Shown in pieces: positions 47,740-58,000 of a DNA stretch of 64,000 bases. The notes beneath the pieces are model-generated. The model did not search any database. It saw nothing but the letters and a program-made list of their open reading frames with translations, and had not been told where the DNA came from. The translations under genes were made by a program, and so were the position numbers. This DNA is from a virus, in the IMG/VR virus record IMGVR_UViG_3300042400_000421, positions 1-64,000 of that record, one strand, 5' to 3'. Position 1 is the stretch's first letter, and each line of letters starts with the position of its first letter.

Positions 47740-49677
47740 TTATACACCTTCTGAAGTTTGTCCGCTGCTCTCTAGCTCTTCAACTCTTGCTGTCAATTCT
47801 TGAATAGCTCTAACTGCAATCGACATAATTGCATTCTCTTTATACATTGTAGGCTTAATATCTTCAAAATCTTCTTCTAAAGAAAAAGGTGTTCTATCGA
47901 CACGATCAAATTTTCCAGGATCAGTCGCTTCATATGACAATAGTGACACATCTATTTGGTCTTGAACTTCTTCAATGTCTTCAATAATAAACCCGGCTTC
48001 AGTACTGAGTTGTCTAAGAGCATAAGTGTAGTCAGTATCCCTTTCATTGCGCTTCACTGTGAACTTGACTGGGCGCAACTTCTTTAATATGTTCGTAGCA
48101 GCAACGCTAGGGTCTTCATCAAAATACTCAATGTTTTCTTTAATTGCTCGTGTTGACGATCTGAAATAAAGAAATCCGTCTAATCTAAGCACAGCGCTTC
48201 CACCAGTAGCTAGACCCGGAAACTGTGAACAGGAAACAAAGCCATTGGCTCTTGTTGATAAGGCAATACCCCCACCACTTCTTTGTGATTCAAACATGAT
48301 GCCTTCAGCGTCATTACCTTGGCTTGTTGTCAAAGAGAAATTAGAAACAGTTGCGCCCCCCAATGGCATCAATGATGGTTTAGAAGTTATTTCCGAATAT
48401 GAATGTGTATGACTAGAAGTTGCATATGTATTTGCAACACCGCCATAAACTTGAAGTGTTCCACCGCTTGTGATGCAAACTAACTTATTGCTAGATGTTG
48501 TGGATGGATCATCATATAAAGCAGTCGCATTGACCACACGCATGGTTCCGGTTGAAACGCTGTCAGAGTCTCCACCAAGATATGTGTATGTGCCTCTTCC
48601 TCTAATTCCATAACCAGAACCGACCCAGATATTAGTAGCTGACTCAAGATACAGCCCCGCACGAATTACGGATGATGTTATAGAGCTAGTAAGATCAGTT
48701 CCATTTGTCGTTCCTCTTACGGTTATTCCAGCGTCAGTATCATTTATATCGACATTTACCCAATAATCATTACCAATAATATTATCAACATATTTATAGG
48801 CTATAAAATGTCCAGAAGCGTCTATTTTTACATATTCTCCAACTGCACTAAGTGCAACTTCATCACCTGCTACCAAGTTACCACCAGTAACATCTAAACC
48901 GCCAACAGAACCTGCTGCTAAAGCACCTCTGACAGTTACATTATTAAATTCAGCATTTCCATCTGCGCCTATTCTAAACCCAGCAGAGCCAGCAGAAAAA
49001 CCATTACTTTGAATTTCACTTGCATTAATATTAATACCACCAATGAAACCATCAGTAATTGCATCGCCATTGTCAAAAGTGCCAGGCGTTGAACCATCAG
49101 GAAATTGCAGAGTTCCTTTTATTGTCAAGGTACTTCCATTCCAAGTAAAATTGCTTCCTAAAGAAAAATATCCACCTATGTTTGCAAATATTGGCGTATT
49201 AGTGTTTGCATAAACACCAGTTCCAGCAACTAAGTTTCCTCTAATCTGAATGTTATTAAAAATTCCAGTACCATTACTGTAAATAGCCCATCCAGTTTGA
49301 GTTGTTGTATTGTTAATAAAGTTATTACTTCTAATAATATTATTAACTAATACAATATTAGAGGATAACTCATCTGCCGTAATAGTTCCTGCAATAATCT
49401 CTCTGGCAGAAATGGCATTGGCCTGAATGCGAATACCTGCAGGATTTAAAACCCTACCCTCAATAGTGTCAATAATAAAAGTTTTAAGAACATTTTTATT
49501 ATTCTGCTGTCTTGCAGACCTAGAAGTATCTCTAGCGTTTTCAGTAGCAACAAAATCAAACATTGAATATTTTGATGTATCAATCAGTGTAGAGGTAAGA
49601 CCATCATGCTTATGCCCCTCAACCCTTTTAAAAGTTACTTGGCCTTCACTTATTACAACATTAGATTTAGCAGCCAT
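47740..49677 (-). CDS. Tail fibre with C-terminal S74 intramolecular chaperone
   Basis: 645 residues. The Asn/Gly/Thr-rich, beta-helix-like body (residues 60-500) contains repeated short strands, as in trimeric receptor-binding fibres. The last 140 residues start STRAIKENIEYFDED and run LKKLRPVKFTV, AGFIIEDIEE, SIAVRAIQELTARVEELE, the S74 peptidase/chaperone layout. In that family it helps the trimer fold and cuts itself off. Overlaps the next gene by one base. Confidence 0.85.
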   Translation of the reverse strand: MAAKSNVVISEGQVTFKRVEGHKHDGLTSTLIDTSKYSMFDFVATENARDTSRSARQQNNKNVLKTFIIDTIEGRVLNPAGIRIQANAISAREIIAGTITADELSSNIVLVNNIIRSNNFINNTTTQTGWAIYSNGTGIFNNIQIRGNLVAGTGVYANTNTPIFANIGGYFSLGSNFTWNGSTLTIKGTLQFPDGSTPGTFDNGDAITDGFIGGININASEIQSNGFSAGSAGFRIGADGNAEFNNVTVRGALAAGSVGGLDVTGGNLVAGDEVALSAVGEYVKIDASGHFIAYKYVDNIIGNDYWVNVDINDTDAGITVRGTTNGTDLTSSITSSVIRAGLYLESATNIWVGSGYGIRGRGTYTYLGGDSDSVSTGTMRVVNATALYDDPSTTSSNKLVCITSGGTLQVYGGVANTYATSSHTHSYSEITSKPSLMPLGGATVSNFSLTTSQGNDAEGIMFESQRSGGGIALSTRANGFVSCSQFPGLATGGSAVLRLDGFLYFRSSTRAIKENIEYFDEDPSVAATNILKKLRPVKFTVKRNERDTDYTYALRQLSTEAGFIIEDIEEVQDQIDVSLLSYEATDPGKFDRVDRTPFSLEEDFEDIKPTMYKENAIMSIAVRAIQELTARVEELESSGQTSEGV

Positions 49678-52600
49678 TAAACAACCTTCCTTAAAACAAG
49701 AGAATGAGATATAGACTCACCATAAGAGAATTCTTGTGATGTAACCCAATACTCTCCATCAATTATATCAAATGCATCTAATGCACCAATCTTAATACGA
49801 TCCCCAAGCTGAATTGTTGGAATTGCCATTATGCTGACATTGATAATAGGGACTGGCTCACTCATCTTTTCAATGATAAATTTAGCAATCTTGCTGGCAT
49901 GCTCAAGTGATGTTATGTATGGGCTATCAATAGTTAATTCTTTTAATCCATATTTTCTTATATTCTCTTGGAGCAATTCTGTCTGTTCGCTCACTTGCTC
50001 AGTGCTTGAAACAACTGTGACTGGAATGCCAGAAATGGAGGTAAAATATTCCTTCTCACTGATGGGGTCTTTCCCTTGTGCGTAAACAATTGCACCATAG
50101 TCGTTTTGATCAGAAGCTGCGATAACTAATTTTGCACTATAGCCACTATACTCAAACTTAAGAATATTGATTATATCTGGATTTTCATCATTAATACCAA
50201 TAATAAAAGGTTGATTAACACCAATTGCCGGAGATTTATCATAGTTAATCTGAAAATATCTTGCTTCTCTAACCTTTGTGTCGGCATCAAAGGCAAGAGC
50301 AGTCGTGTCAAACTGAGCTCTTTCAACCTCAAGAAATGATGTGTCAGTTTTAGATTTATATTTAATAATCTCAGTTTTAACTTCTGAACTCACAGTTTTG
50401 CTTAGTGCTAAATATCCAGTGTTAGAAAATATAGGGTCAGTTGTAGTAGATACAGGAATCAATGTATCGTCTAGTGTAATGTCAGATGTTAATTTTACAA
50501 CTGCTAAAGTAGTAGGGCTAGGTGCAGTCCAAAGAGGTTGAGTACCTGAGTCAATATTTGCAACCGAACTAATTTTTACAACAACTTTATTAGTCTGCAA
50601 TTGGCTAGTGTAATCACTACTTATAATGTCTGATGAATCATTGATTGTATATTGGACATTTGCATGTTGATCAATTGATTCCTCAAAGAAGCGATTATAT
50701 GACTCATATCTAGCATAACCTTCTTCATCAATATAGAAACGACCTAAATCTCCGAGAGTAATTGCATCAACTGCTTCTCTGATATGCCCAATTCCTGAGT
50801 ATAGGAATGGGAATGTTTGAGGAGTGTCAACCTGTGATGATATATATCTATTAAGGACATCTGCAGCAGACAAAGTTTTTTTATAGATAGCAAATTCATC
50901 AAATATAAAATCACGGCCTGTTACGATTGGGACTTCTCCAACTCCCGCAGTAAATGAAGCACCTCGCCCCCCGATTGTAATATCACCTGTTTGTGTAACA
51001 ATATTTCCAACAAGAGTTGTTTGCCCTTCCATTGAGCCATTTAGGTAATATTTTAATTTTTTATCATCAGTATTATATGTTGCAACAATATGATAAAAAG
51101 TATCATTAATTAGCTCAGATGTTCCAGTTGCTGAATAAGTTCCGGAAGATGTTTTTATCTTAATACCATGTGATGAATCATCATTGAAATAAAACTCATA
51201 CCCATTTGCTGGAGATGAATTTGCCCATGTTGACAAGTACTCTCCTGAACCAGTTGTAAAATGACCGTCATAAAATTTAGCAATAAGTTCAATAGAGAAA
51301 TCTTTTTCACTTATAGTAATTGATGAATGGTTTGGAATTCTTACATAGCCATTATCAATTAATAGAATTCCACGATTATTTTCCTCAGTTGTAATGCTGT
51401 CAGCATAGGCTAACTGAACATTGGAAGATAAAAAACCATCGTTTTGATGATGACTTAATGCGACATTACCAATGCTGTATGAACCAAGTGCTTCGTTGGA
51501 ATTACGCCCCCCTAACCCATCTCTTGCGACTACGGATCTAACTTCAGAACTTGGCATAAGCGTATATGCTAAAGATGAATTCCCCCTGTAAAGACCGATA
51601 GAGAAGTTTGCATCGCCAGAGCCATGCCAAAATTCAACCCTTAAGCGATAGGGGATACCGGCTTCTAGATTTAAAAAACTATTACCTCTAAAAGTGTAGG
51701 CTGAAAAGTCAGCAGAGGAAGTTGCATCTCTCCTAGTATCAATAATAAGTAAATCATCTAAATAAACTCTTGCCCCGCCATTTGCAATCCTAAGCATTAA
51801 GTCTTGATTGCCACTATTTAATGGCATGTAATAACCATCAACAACTCCATTAAAGTATTTTGTAAAAGTCTCTGAGGTTAATATTGAAGTAAAAGTATAG
51901 TTACTATATGATAGTGCGTGAACTGCTGAACCGGGGTTCTCTGTTGTTAAAACTGTATTGTCAGGTGTTGAAAAAGATTTGACACCTGCAATCTTCTCTT
52001 CAATAGAAAGATTCTTTTCAAGAACATCAACTTTTATATTCTTATATTCTTCTAACTTATCGCTTCTCATTCCCCAAAAGCGAGCTCTTAATCCTGGTTC
52101 TAATGATGCAATAGAGCCTGTCTTGTCAATTGAGTTCTCACTAAATGAATAACTAGCAACTGCTCCATAATTAACACCATCTTTTGAATAAGCGGATGTT
52201 TGTTTAAATTTACTCTTTGGAAAATTAGCTTGCATTAAAAGATTCAATACACCACTCCCTACCGTTGAGTTTTCAACAAGAAAGCCATTTGTTAAGTTCT
52301 TCTCAGAAAGGAACTTAGAAAAATCACTAGCTTTAATTGAAACAGTCATGTCAGAAGTTGAAGATGCCCATTCGTCTACATAATATGTTCCCATATCTAC
52401 ATATTCATAAGGATCAAATTGAACGATTGCGCTGTCAGCATGGGCTATAGGGTCAGAGTCGTAATATCCACGCTCTAGAAAACTTACCGTATTTGTACCA
52501 GTTACGGTGTTACAAAGTATAATTTCGCGGCTCTCGTTGTCTGGGTCAATAGTGACATAGAAAGAGCCTGACGGGCCTCCTGATGGGAATATGGCGGTAT

Positions 52601-53570
52601 CTAGCACCGTCATTGAAGTCGCAGAATTAGAGAGGCTTTCTGCCAAATGGGTGTGAGAAAGAATGTCGTCTGTTTTTTTAATTCTCCAGCCAGTAGCAAC
52701 TGTTACCTTCAAGTCTTTCTTCATATATTTGCCATAGCCAGTTGTTTGATTAAAAGCATTCCATTGCTTATCCGTATTATCTAATTTAATATTTACGCTA
52801 GGGCTCTGTGTTCCGCCAATTGGGAGACTTGACTCATGTGTATCTCTAGACCTTGACACTGAGTAATCAATTACTTCATCTGTAATGTCAAGTTCATATA
52901 TTGGTGCAATCTCATGTATTCTTGCAACATCCGACCCATTTTTGGTAGAAATAACAGTAAAGATTATTTTGGCAGCATTATATGAGGCATTAGATGCATT
53001 TGTAGACTTTAAATAAAAATCTTTATAGTATTCATCTTCAGTAAGTGTTACTGTTTTATCAAGCAAATCAATAAAGGTAGCACTTTGAACACGAATTCTA
53101 AATTGTTTAATTTGACCTAAGCTTTCTGATGTTACAACTCTAACCTTATTTACTTTTCTTTCATCAAATGTAATTGTCAGAACTGGAGAAGAGGCAAAAA
53201 CACCATTTGCTTGACTCTTAGTTTTTGACCACCAGCCAAACTCATAATCATCTTCTAGGACTGCCGGAGTTGCATGGAATCTTCCATCAGCTTTAATGAC
53301 AGTTCCATCTTTTTCTTTAGCATCGCATACAGCCCAAGTAAAAGACTCTTGCTCATATCCATTCATTAATTGATTATTAGTAAAATAATAACCAACAGAA
53401 CCTTTAGTGTTTACGGTATGGACATCAGTATTGGTAATAACAACATTTGACAAGTGCCTACTATCTAGTAAGTCAATTGTAATCTTTGGTTTTACTACCT
53501 GTGAATACCCAGAGATGGCTGAGCTGAAAAAGGTAGACAGTGTTTTACCATATATGTCATTCTTTATCAT
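49677..53570 (-). CDS. Large tail protein with PA14- and LamG-like domains
   Basis: 1297 residues. Residues 490-675 (PGLRARFWGM..DLMLRIANGGARVYLDD..LEAGIPYRLRVEFWHGSG) resemble a PA14 sugar-binding domain. Residues about 740-905 (YVRIPNHSSITISEKDFSIE .. YYLNGSMEG .. FIFDEFAIYKKTLS) match a LamG/concanavalin-like lectin fold. The ends resemble a tail-tip/hub protein (C terminus LGDRIKIGALDAFDI..EYWVTSQEF). Such modules probably bind host surface sugars. Confidence 0.75.
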   Translation of the reverse strand: MIKNDIYGKTLSTFFSSAISGYSQVVKPKITIDLLDSRHLSNVVITNTDVHTVNTKGSVGYYFTNNQLMNGYEQESFTWAVCDAKEKDGTVIKADGRFHATPAVLEDDYEFGWWSKTKSQANGVFASSPVLTITFDERKVNKVRVVTSESLGQIKQFRIRVQSATFIDLLDKTVTLTEDEYYKDFYLKSTNASNASYNAAKIIFTVISTKNGSDVARIHEIAPIYELDITDEVIDYSVSRSRDTHESSLPIGGTQSPSVNIKLDNTDKQWNAFNQTTGYGKYMKKDLKVTVATGWRIKKTDDILSHTHLAESLSNSATSMTVLDTAIFPSGGPSGSFYVTIDPDNESREIILCNTVTGTNTVSFLERGYYDSDPIAHADSAIVQFDPYEYVDMGTYYVDEWASSTSDMTVSIKASDFSKFLSEKNLTNGFLVENSTVGSGVLNLLMQANFPKSKFKQTSAYSKDGVNYGAVASYSFSENSIDKTGSIASLEPGLRARFWGMRSDKLEEYKNIKVDVLEKNLSIEEKIAGVKSFSTPDNTVLTTENPGSAVHALSYSNYTFTSILTSETFTKYFNGVVDGYYMPLNSGNQDLMLRIANGGARVYLDDLLIIDTRRDATSSADFSAYTFRGNSFLNLEAGIPYRLRVEFWHGSGDANFSIGLYRGNSSLAYTLMPSSEVRSVVARDGLGGRNSNEALGSYSIGNVALSHHQNDGFLSSNVQLAYADSITTEENNRGILLIDNGYVRIPNHSSITISEKDFSIELIAKFYDGHFTTGSGEYLSTWANSSPANGYEFYFNDDSSHGIKIKTSSGTYSATGTSELINDTFYHIVATYNTDDKKLKYYLNGSMEGQTTLVGNIVTQTGDITIGGRGASFTAGVGEVPIVTGRDFIFDEFAIYKKTLSAADVLNRYISSQVDTPQTFPFLYSGIGHIREAVDAITLGDLGRFYIDEEGYARYESYNRFFEESIDQHANVQYTINDSSDIISSDYTSQLQTNKVVVKISSVANIDSGTQPLWTAPSPTTLAVVKLTSDITLDDTLIPVSTTTDPIFSNTGYLALSKTVSSEVKTEIIKYKSKTDTSFLEVERAQFDTTALAFDADTKVREARYFQINYDKSPAIGVNQPFIIGINDENPDIINILKFEYSGYSAKLVIAASDQNDYGAIVYAQGKDPISEKEYFTSISGIPVTVVSSTEQVSEQTELLQENIRKYGLKELTIDSPYITSLEHASKIAKFIIEKMSEPVPIINVSIMAIPTIQLGDRIKIGALDAFDIIDGEYWVTSQEFSYGESISHSLVLRKVV

Positions 53571-54565
53571 TATGCCTCTTCCAATGTCAAACTACAGTCA
53601 AAATAGTATACACCATCAGATAAATCTCTTCTTAGCAGAGTTTCTGAATATGACCTCACAAATACATTATAAGTTGTCTCTGTGTAAGGAGTTAAGCCGT
53701 TTTGATCTTGATTAATGACTTTAAGGACATGTACATCGGGGTCTTCTGAGACTGAAGAAATAAAGTCCCTTCCGTGTCTAGTATCAACTGTCTTCTCCAT
53801 AAAGTTTGGCAAAAATCTCCATGACAATGAGAAAGTCTTTCTTCCCGACTCCGATGCTCTTTTATAATATCTATTTTTTCTATTATTCCAATTTCTATTT
53901 TCAATAAAAGATGGTGCTATAGAAATATCAAATTCTCTATTATGATTTGTTAATGGCTTACCATCGAGAATTAAAAATGTTCTTATAGAAGAATAATCTA
54001 TAAATGAAGGACTAAATCTCACTGGGGGATTAATATTAGCTTTAGAAACTAAACGAATTAAAGCTAAACCAAAAACAATTTCACCAGCAAGAAATGATGT
54101 AGATGTTGTAACACCGACCACTGATCTACCATTAACAGTTTTAATGGCATTAATTTGCGCCGTTGTTGTTACTGCAATATCAGTATGAGCCTTGGTGATT
54201 CTTGTCCCCGTCATCACAAGTGAAGAAACAATATCTACTGCAGAGGATGCCTTAGCAACCTTCATTGCAGATGCTGTAACGGATGTTTCCGAATCTAAAT
54301 GAATCAAACCTTGCAATATCTCGGTAGGGGTAGAAGTTTTAGATATTGATAAATCGATTGATGAGCTTGCAAATGAAATTTTTGAACTAGAGAATGCGGA
54401 TGACGATTGTATTTCTGAAGAAGATATCCCTGTTGCAATAGTAATTGCAGATGCCGTTACTGATATTGAAAGATCATTAATAAAAGCGCTAGCAGCAAGT
54501 CCACCAACATAGAAGTCAATATCCTTAGCCTGTGGTCCTATATTAAACTTTTCATCACCAGCCAT
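53570..54565 (-). CDS. Distal tail protein, long paralogue
   Basis: 331 residues. The first 190 are Ser/Ala/Ile-rich and low in complexity (SSEIQSSSAFSSSKISF). The last 130 (ESGRKTFSLSWRFLPNFMEK .. GRDFISSVSEDPDVHVLKV .. YNVFVRSYSETLLRRDLSDG) align with the whole second half of the next protein (54565-55023). This looks like a tandem duplication with an added N-terminal part. One-base overlaps with both neighbours. Confidence 0.7.
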   Translation of the reverse strand: MAGDEKFNIGPQAKDIDFYVGGLAASAFINDLSISVTASAITIATGISSSEIQSSSAFSSSKISFASSSIDLSISKTSTPTEILQGLIHLDSETSVTASAMKVAKASSAVDIVSSLVMTGTRITKAHTDIAVTTTAQINAIKTVNGRSVVGVTTSTSFLAGEIVFGLALIRLVSKANINPPVRFSPSFIDYSSIRTFLILDGKPLTNHNREFDISIAPSFIENRNWNNRKNRYYKRASESGRKTFSLSWRFLPNFMEKTVDTRHGRDFISSVSEDPDVHVLKVINQDQNGLTPYTETTYNVFVRSYSETLLRRDLSDGVYYFDCSLTLEEA

Positions 54566-55023
54566 TACTGCTCCTCCAACCCAAGGCTTACATCATAATA
54601 AGCACAATTAGTTTGTAAGTCTCTTCTTAGCAATCTTTCACTATATGAATTAATATAACATGTATATGCTCTATATTCATCATTTGGATCTAGTTTGATT
54701 AATAAATAAACAAGCCCTCTTGTCTGAGCTAGAATATTCAAATAATCACGACCTTTTCTGCCATCGGCGGTTTTATCTTGGAGAGTAGGGAGATATTTAA
54801 ATGACAAAGAAAATGTTCTTTTATTCTTTTGCACATATCTTTTAATACGCCCTCTTGCCAATTCAACATCAGAGCCAGATTGATTTATTTCTGATGAAAA
54901 TGTTCTTCCATGTTCTGTAATCTCACACCCCTGTTTTTGCAACGCTGTAAGAGATTCAAACGGAGTTGCGCTAATCAAAACAAGATGAGTGAGCCCTGTT
55001 TGCTGGTTCTGAACAGCGACCAT
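54565..55023 (-). CDS. Distal tail protein, short paralogue
   Basis: 152 residues. NKRTFSLSFKYLPTLQDKTA, GRKGRDYLNI, YTCYINSYSERLLRRDLQ and LGLEEQ are shared with the end of the protein at 53570-54565 (RTFSLSW/FLPN/GRDFI/RSYSETLLRRDL). Directly after the tape measure gene, the usual place of the distal tail (Dit-like) protein. Overlaps both neighbours by one base. Confidence 0.7.
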   Translation of the reverse strand: MVAVQNQQTGLTHLVLISATPFESLTALQKQGCEITEHGRTFSSEINQSGSDVELARGRIKRYVQKNKRTFSLSFKYLPTLQDKTADGRKGRDYLNILAQTRGLVYLLIKLDPNDEYRAYTCYINSYSERLLRRDLQTNCAYYDVSLGLEEQ

Positions 55024-58000
55024 TAAAGACCTCTGTTCAAGCCGCTGTATGTAGAGATTGTTCTACTTTGCAATCCGGCATTCTTTTGATTTTGTGGTCC
55101 AACATTAATATTGTAATTTTTCATCATAGATTCAAACCATTGCTTTTCACCAATGAAGTTATCAACATAAATATGAACGGTTGATGATGATGTTGTCTGA
55201 GGCTGTACAGGTCCGTTATATGATGGAGTTTTAGGAGTGTTAAATCTCATGTCATTCATTGCCTGAAGAGCAGTGATGCCAATATTCTTAACTGCGTTAG
55301 AGTTAATTACATAATTTCCACCGTGAAGCATTGCAGGGAGTCCGGGAACTGCGCCACCAATTTTATATTCGGGGATTATACCACCGTTTTTAAACGGCTT
55401 TGGCTGATATGTCCCTTGGTTGATATTCTGAAGCATCCCCCAACCGTATTTCTTAACGGCTGAATTTCTTACAACATATTCACCACCATGGAGGATGGCA
55501 GGAATTCCTTGTTGAATTGGACCAGTGGTTGCTCCACCGTCACCATAAGGAATGGGACCACCCATTTCACGAAGTTTGTATCCGTTATATCCTTCCGATC
55601 TAGAGCCTTTTGTATACAAATTTCTAATAATTGTTAATGATGTTTTATTGGCAGTATTTGAAAGTGTTGGGTATTTCTTAACAAAGTTTTCAAACACCAC
55701 TAGCGCATTTTCATTTGCTTTATTATTTTTAAGCATGGTAAATGCAGTTGCGAGGTTGTTAACAATAAACTGTCCATTTGCACCACGGTAATTACTCATC
55801 ATTACCTGAGCCATTCCTCTAGGAGTTACAATTCCACCTTTACCAACTTGCACAAGACCTGTTTCTGTTCCAGTGCCTCCACCAGTGCCTCCACCAGTGC
55901 CATCGCCAGTGCCTCCACCTTTTCCACCACCAGTGCCTCCACCAGAGGATTCTCCTTCATTCTTTGCAACAAGTTCTTTGTAGTCTGCGTAAATCTTGAA
56001 TAGTTCTGCAAACTTAGTTGAAGACTCTCCAACGGCTGTGTTTAAAGTATCTGTAAGACCGATGTACTTTTGCTTCATCCCTTCAATTGAGGCATCAATG
56101 GTTGTTTGCCACACACCATTCTCACCAAAAGGATTATTCTTAGCAATAGTGTCAGCTATTGATGCAAGACTCGTAGTCAATGGGCCTTGAGCGTCTACTC
56201 CAAGTGCTCCAAGTGCACCTGTAAATGTTCCAGCAAAACTACCGCCAGCAGATGTTCCATATTCATTTGCAGCAGTCTTTAATTTTTCTAGCTGTTCATT
56301 AAATTTATCAGCAGTTGTTGGAGGGAATTCAGTAATCTTCTTTGCCGCGTCTGTAAAGTTCTTGATCATGTCATCAAAATACTTAGTTGCAATTTCTTTT
56401 GCATTCTTGATTGAATCAACCAAATCTGCTTTTCTTTGGTCTGCTAATTCTTGATTTCTTGAAACTTCAAGATCTGCTATTTCTTTCTGAGAATCTACTT
56501 CAGACTTTCTTCCTTCAAGTGAAATTTGTCTTGCATCGTCAATACGACCTTCATAAATTGCAAGTTGATAGTTGCGCTGAGAGTTGAGTTGGTTAAGAGC
56601 TCTCTTCTCTTCCATCTCTCTTTTCTTATTTTCATATTCTTTTGTCTTAGTAAGTCTTTCTTCAGCCTTGGCAACCGTTTCAATTTTTGTAATTTGATCG
56701 TCATAAAGCTTAAGAGATGCTTCTTTTTGTGTTTTAAGACCTTCAGTAAGAGCAGTTACTGTGTCTGACATTATTGTTTTAATGCGGTCTTGGATATCGT
56801 TCTGCAACTCTTCCTTTAAAGATTTCGAGTAACTTGCCATCCTCTTGGCAAGAGCTTTACCACCCTTATCTGCACCTTCCTCAATGCCAGTACCAATATC
56901 ATTAGCAATCTTTTCTTGCATTGATTTTGTATTGGGGACAGGGACTACTGGAGTAACCTTGACAGTTGCCTTAACAGACTTCATGCTTCGTGCTTTGTCA
57001 ATATATTCTGCAGTTGCGTCTAATGCCTGCGCAGCCTTTTTAAATACTCCTCCAACAAATGGGAGTTTGCCCATAGCCCCAATAACTTTGGAAATCATTT
57101 TTAATATTCCGGAGAACAGACCACCAAATGGTCCCATTAATCCAACAACAGTTTTTCCAATTCCATCAGCAATTTGACTGAAACCTTTAGCAAAATCTCC
57201 TTTAAATAGATTAATAATTCCAGAAACAAAAGATATTACACCACGGATAACTGCAAGCAATGGCTTAAGAGCCTGACCAACTCCACCACCTATTACATTT
57301 TTAAATAACCAGCCAATAAGTTTAGCAATAAACTTAATAACATCTGCAAGAATATTAAATGCGGTAGCAATGACTTGAACGACCATACTGCTACTGCTGG
57401 CACCGCCTGTTAGTTCTCCAAAGAAGTCAATGATTGGTTGAATTGCACCCTTAACACCGTCAACAATAAGACCCCATGCCTCTTGGAATGCTTTAATGCC
57501 AGGAGCGATTGCTTGTTTAAATTCTTTCCAGTTTTTTACAAGAATAATTATGATTGCAATAACAGCAGCAATAACAGCACCTACACCCGTGAACATTAAG
57601 AATCCACTACCCATGCTCGCAATAGCAGGGATTATTCCCATAATTGTTGAGCCAAGACTTGCAAACATTGGGCCAATTTTTGCGAGAAGGGACATTGGAT
57701 TTTTAAGAGCAGTCATAAAGCTTGGTCCAACCTTTGCCAACGCTGACCCCATGTCTTTGATGCCAGTAACTGGGTTCTTGGCAAAACTTGCAACGCCCTC
57801 TACTGCCCTAAATGTAGTTGCACCACCAAGGAATTTTGATCCAACTGCTTTTGTTGAGTCATAGGCTTTAGGAACAAAGTCTTTAACTTTGTCAGCAGCT
57901 AAACCAACATTTAACTTAGTTGTCGCTAGTCTGCCCTTAAATCCACCACCCATAATTGTGTCAACTGTGCTTTCATCAATTTTTTTACCTTTGAAGAATC

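Noticed and set aside
55850-55945. Tandem GTGCCTCCACCA repeats as a DNA element
   Set aside because: They are the codons of the Gly-rich linker in the tape measure protein.
57496-57864. Long plus-strand frames opposite the tape measure gene
   Set aside because: They are antisense shadows of a repetitive Ala/Gly/Ile-rich gene and have no ribosome site.
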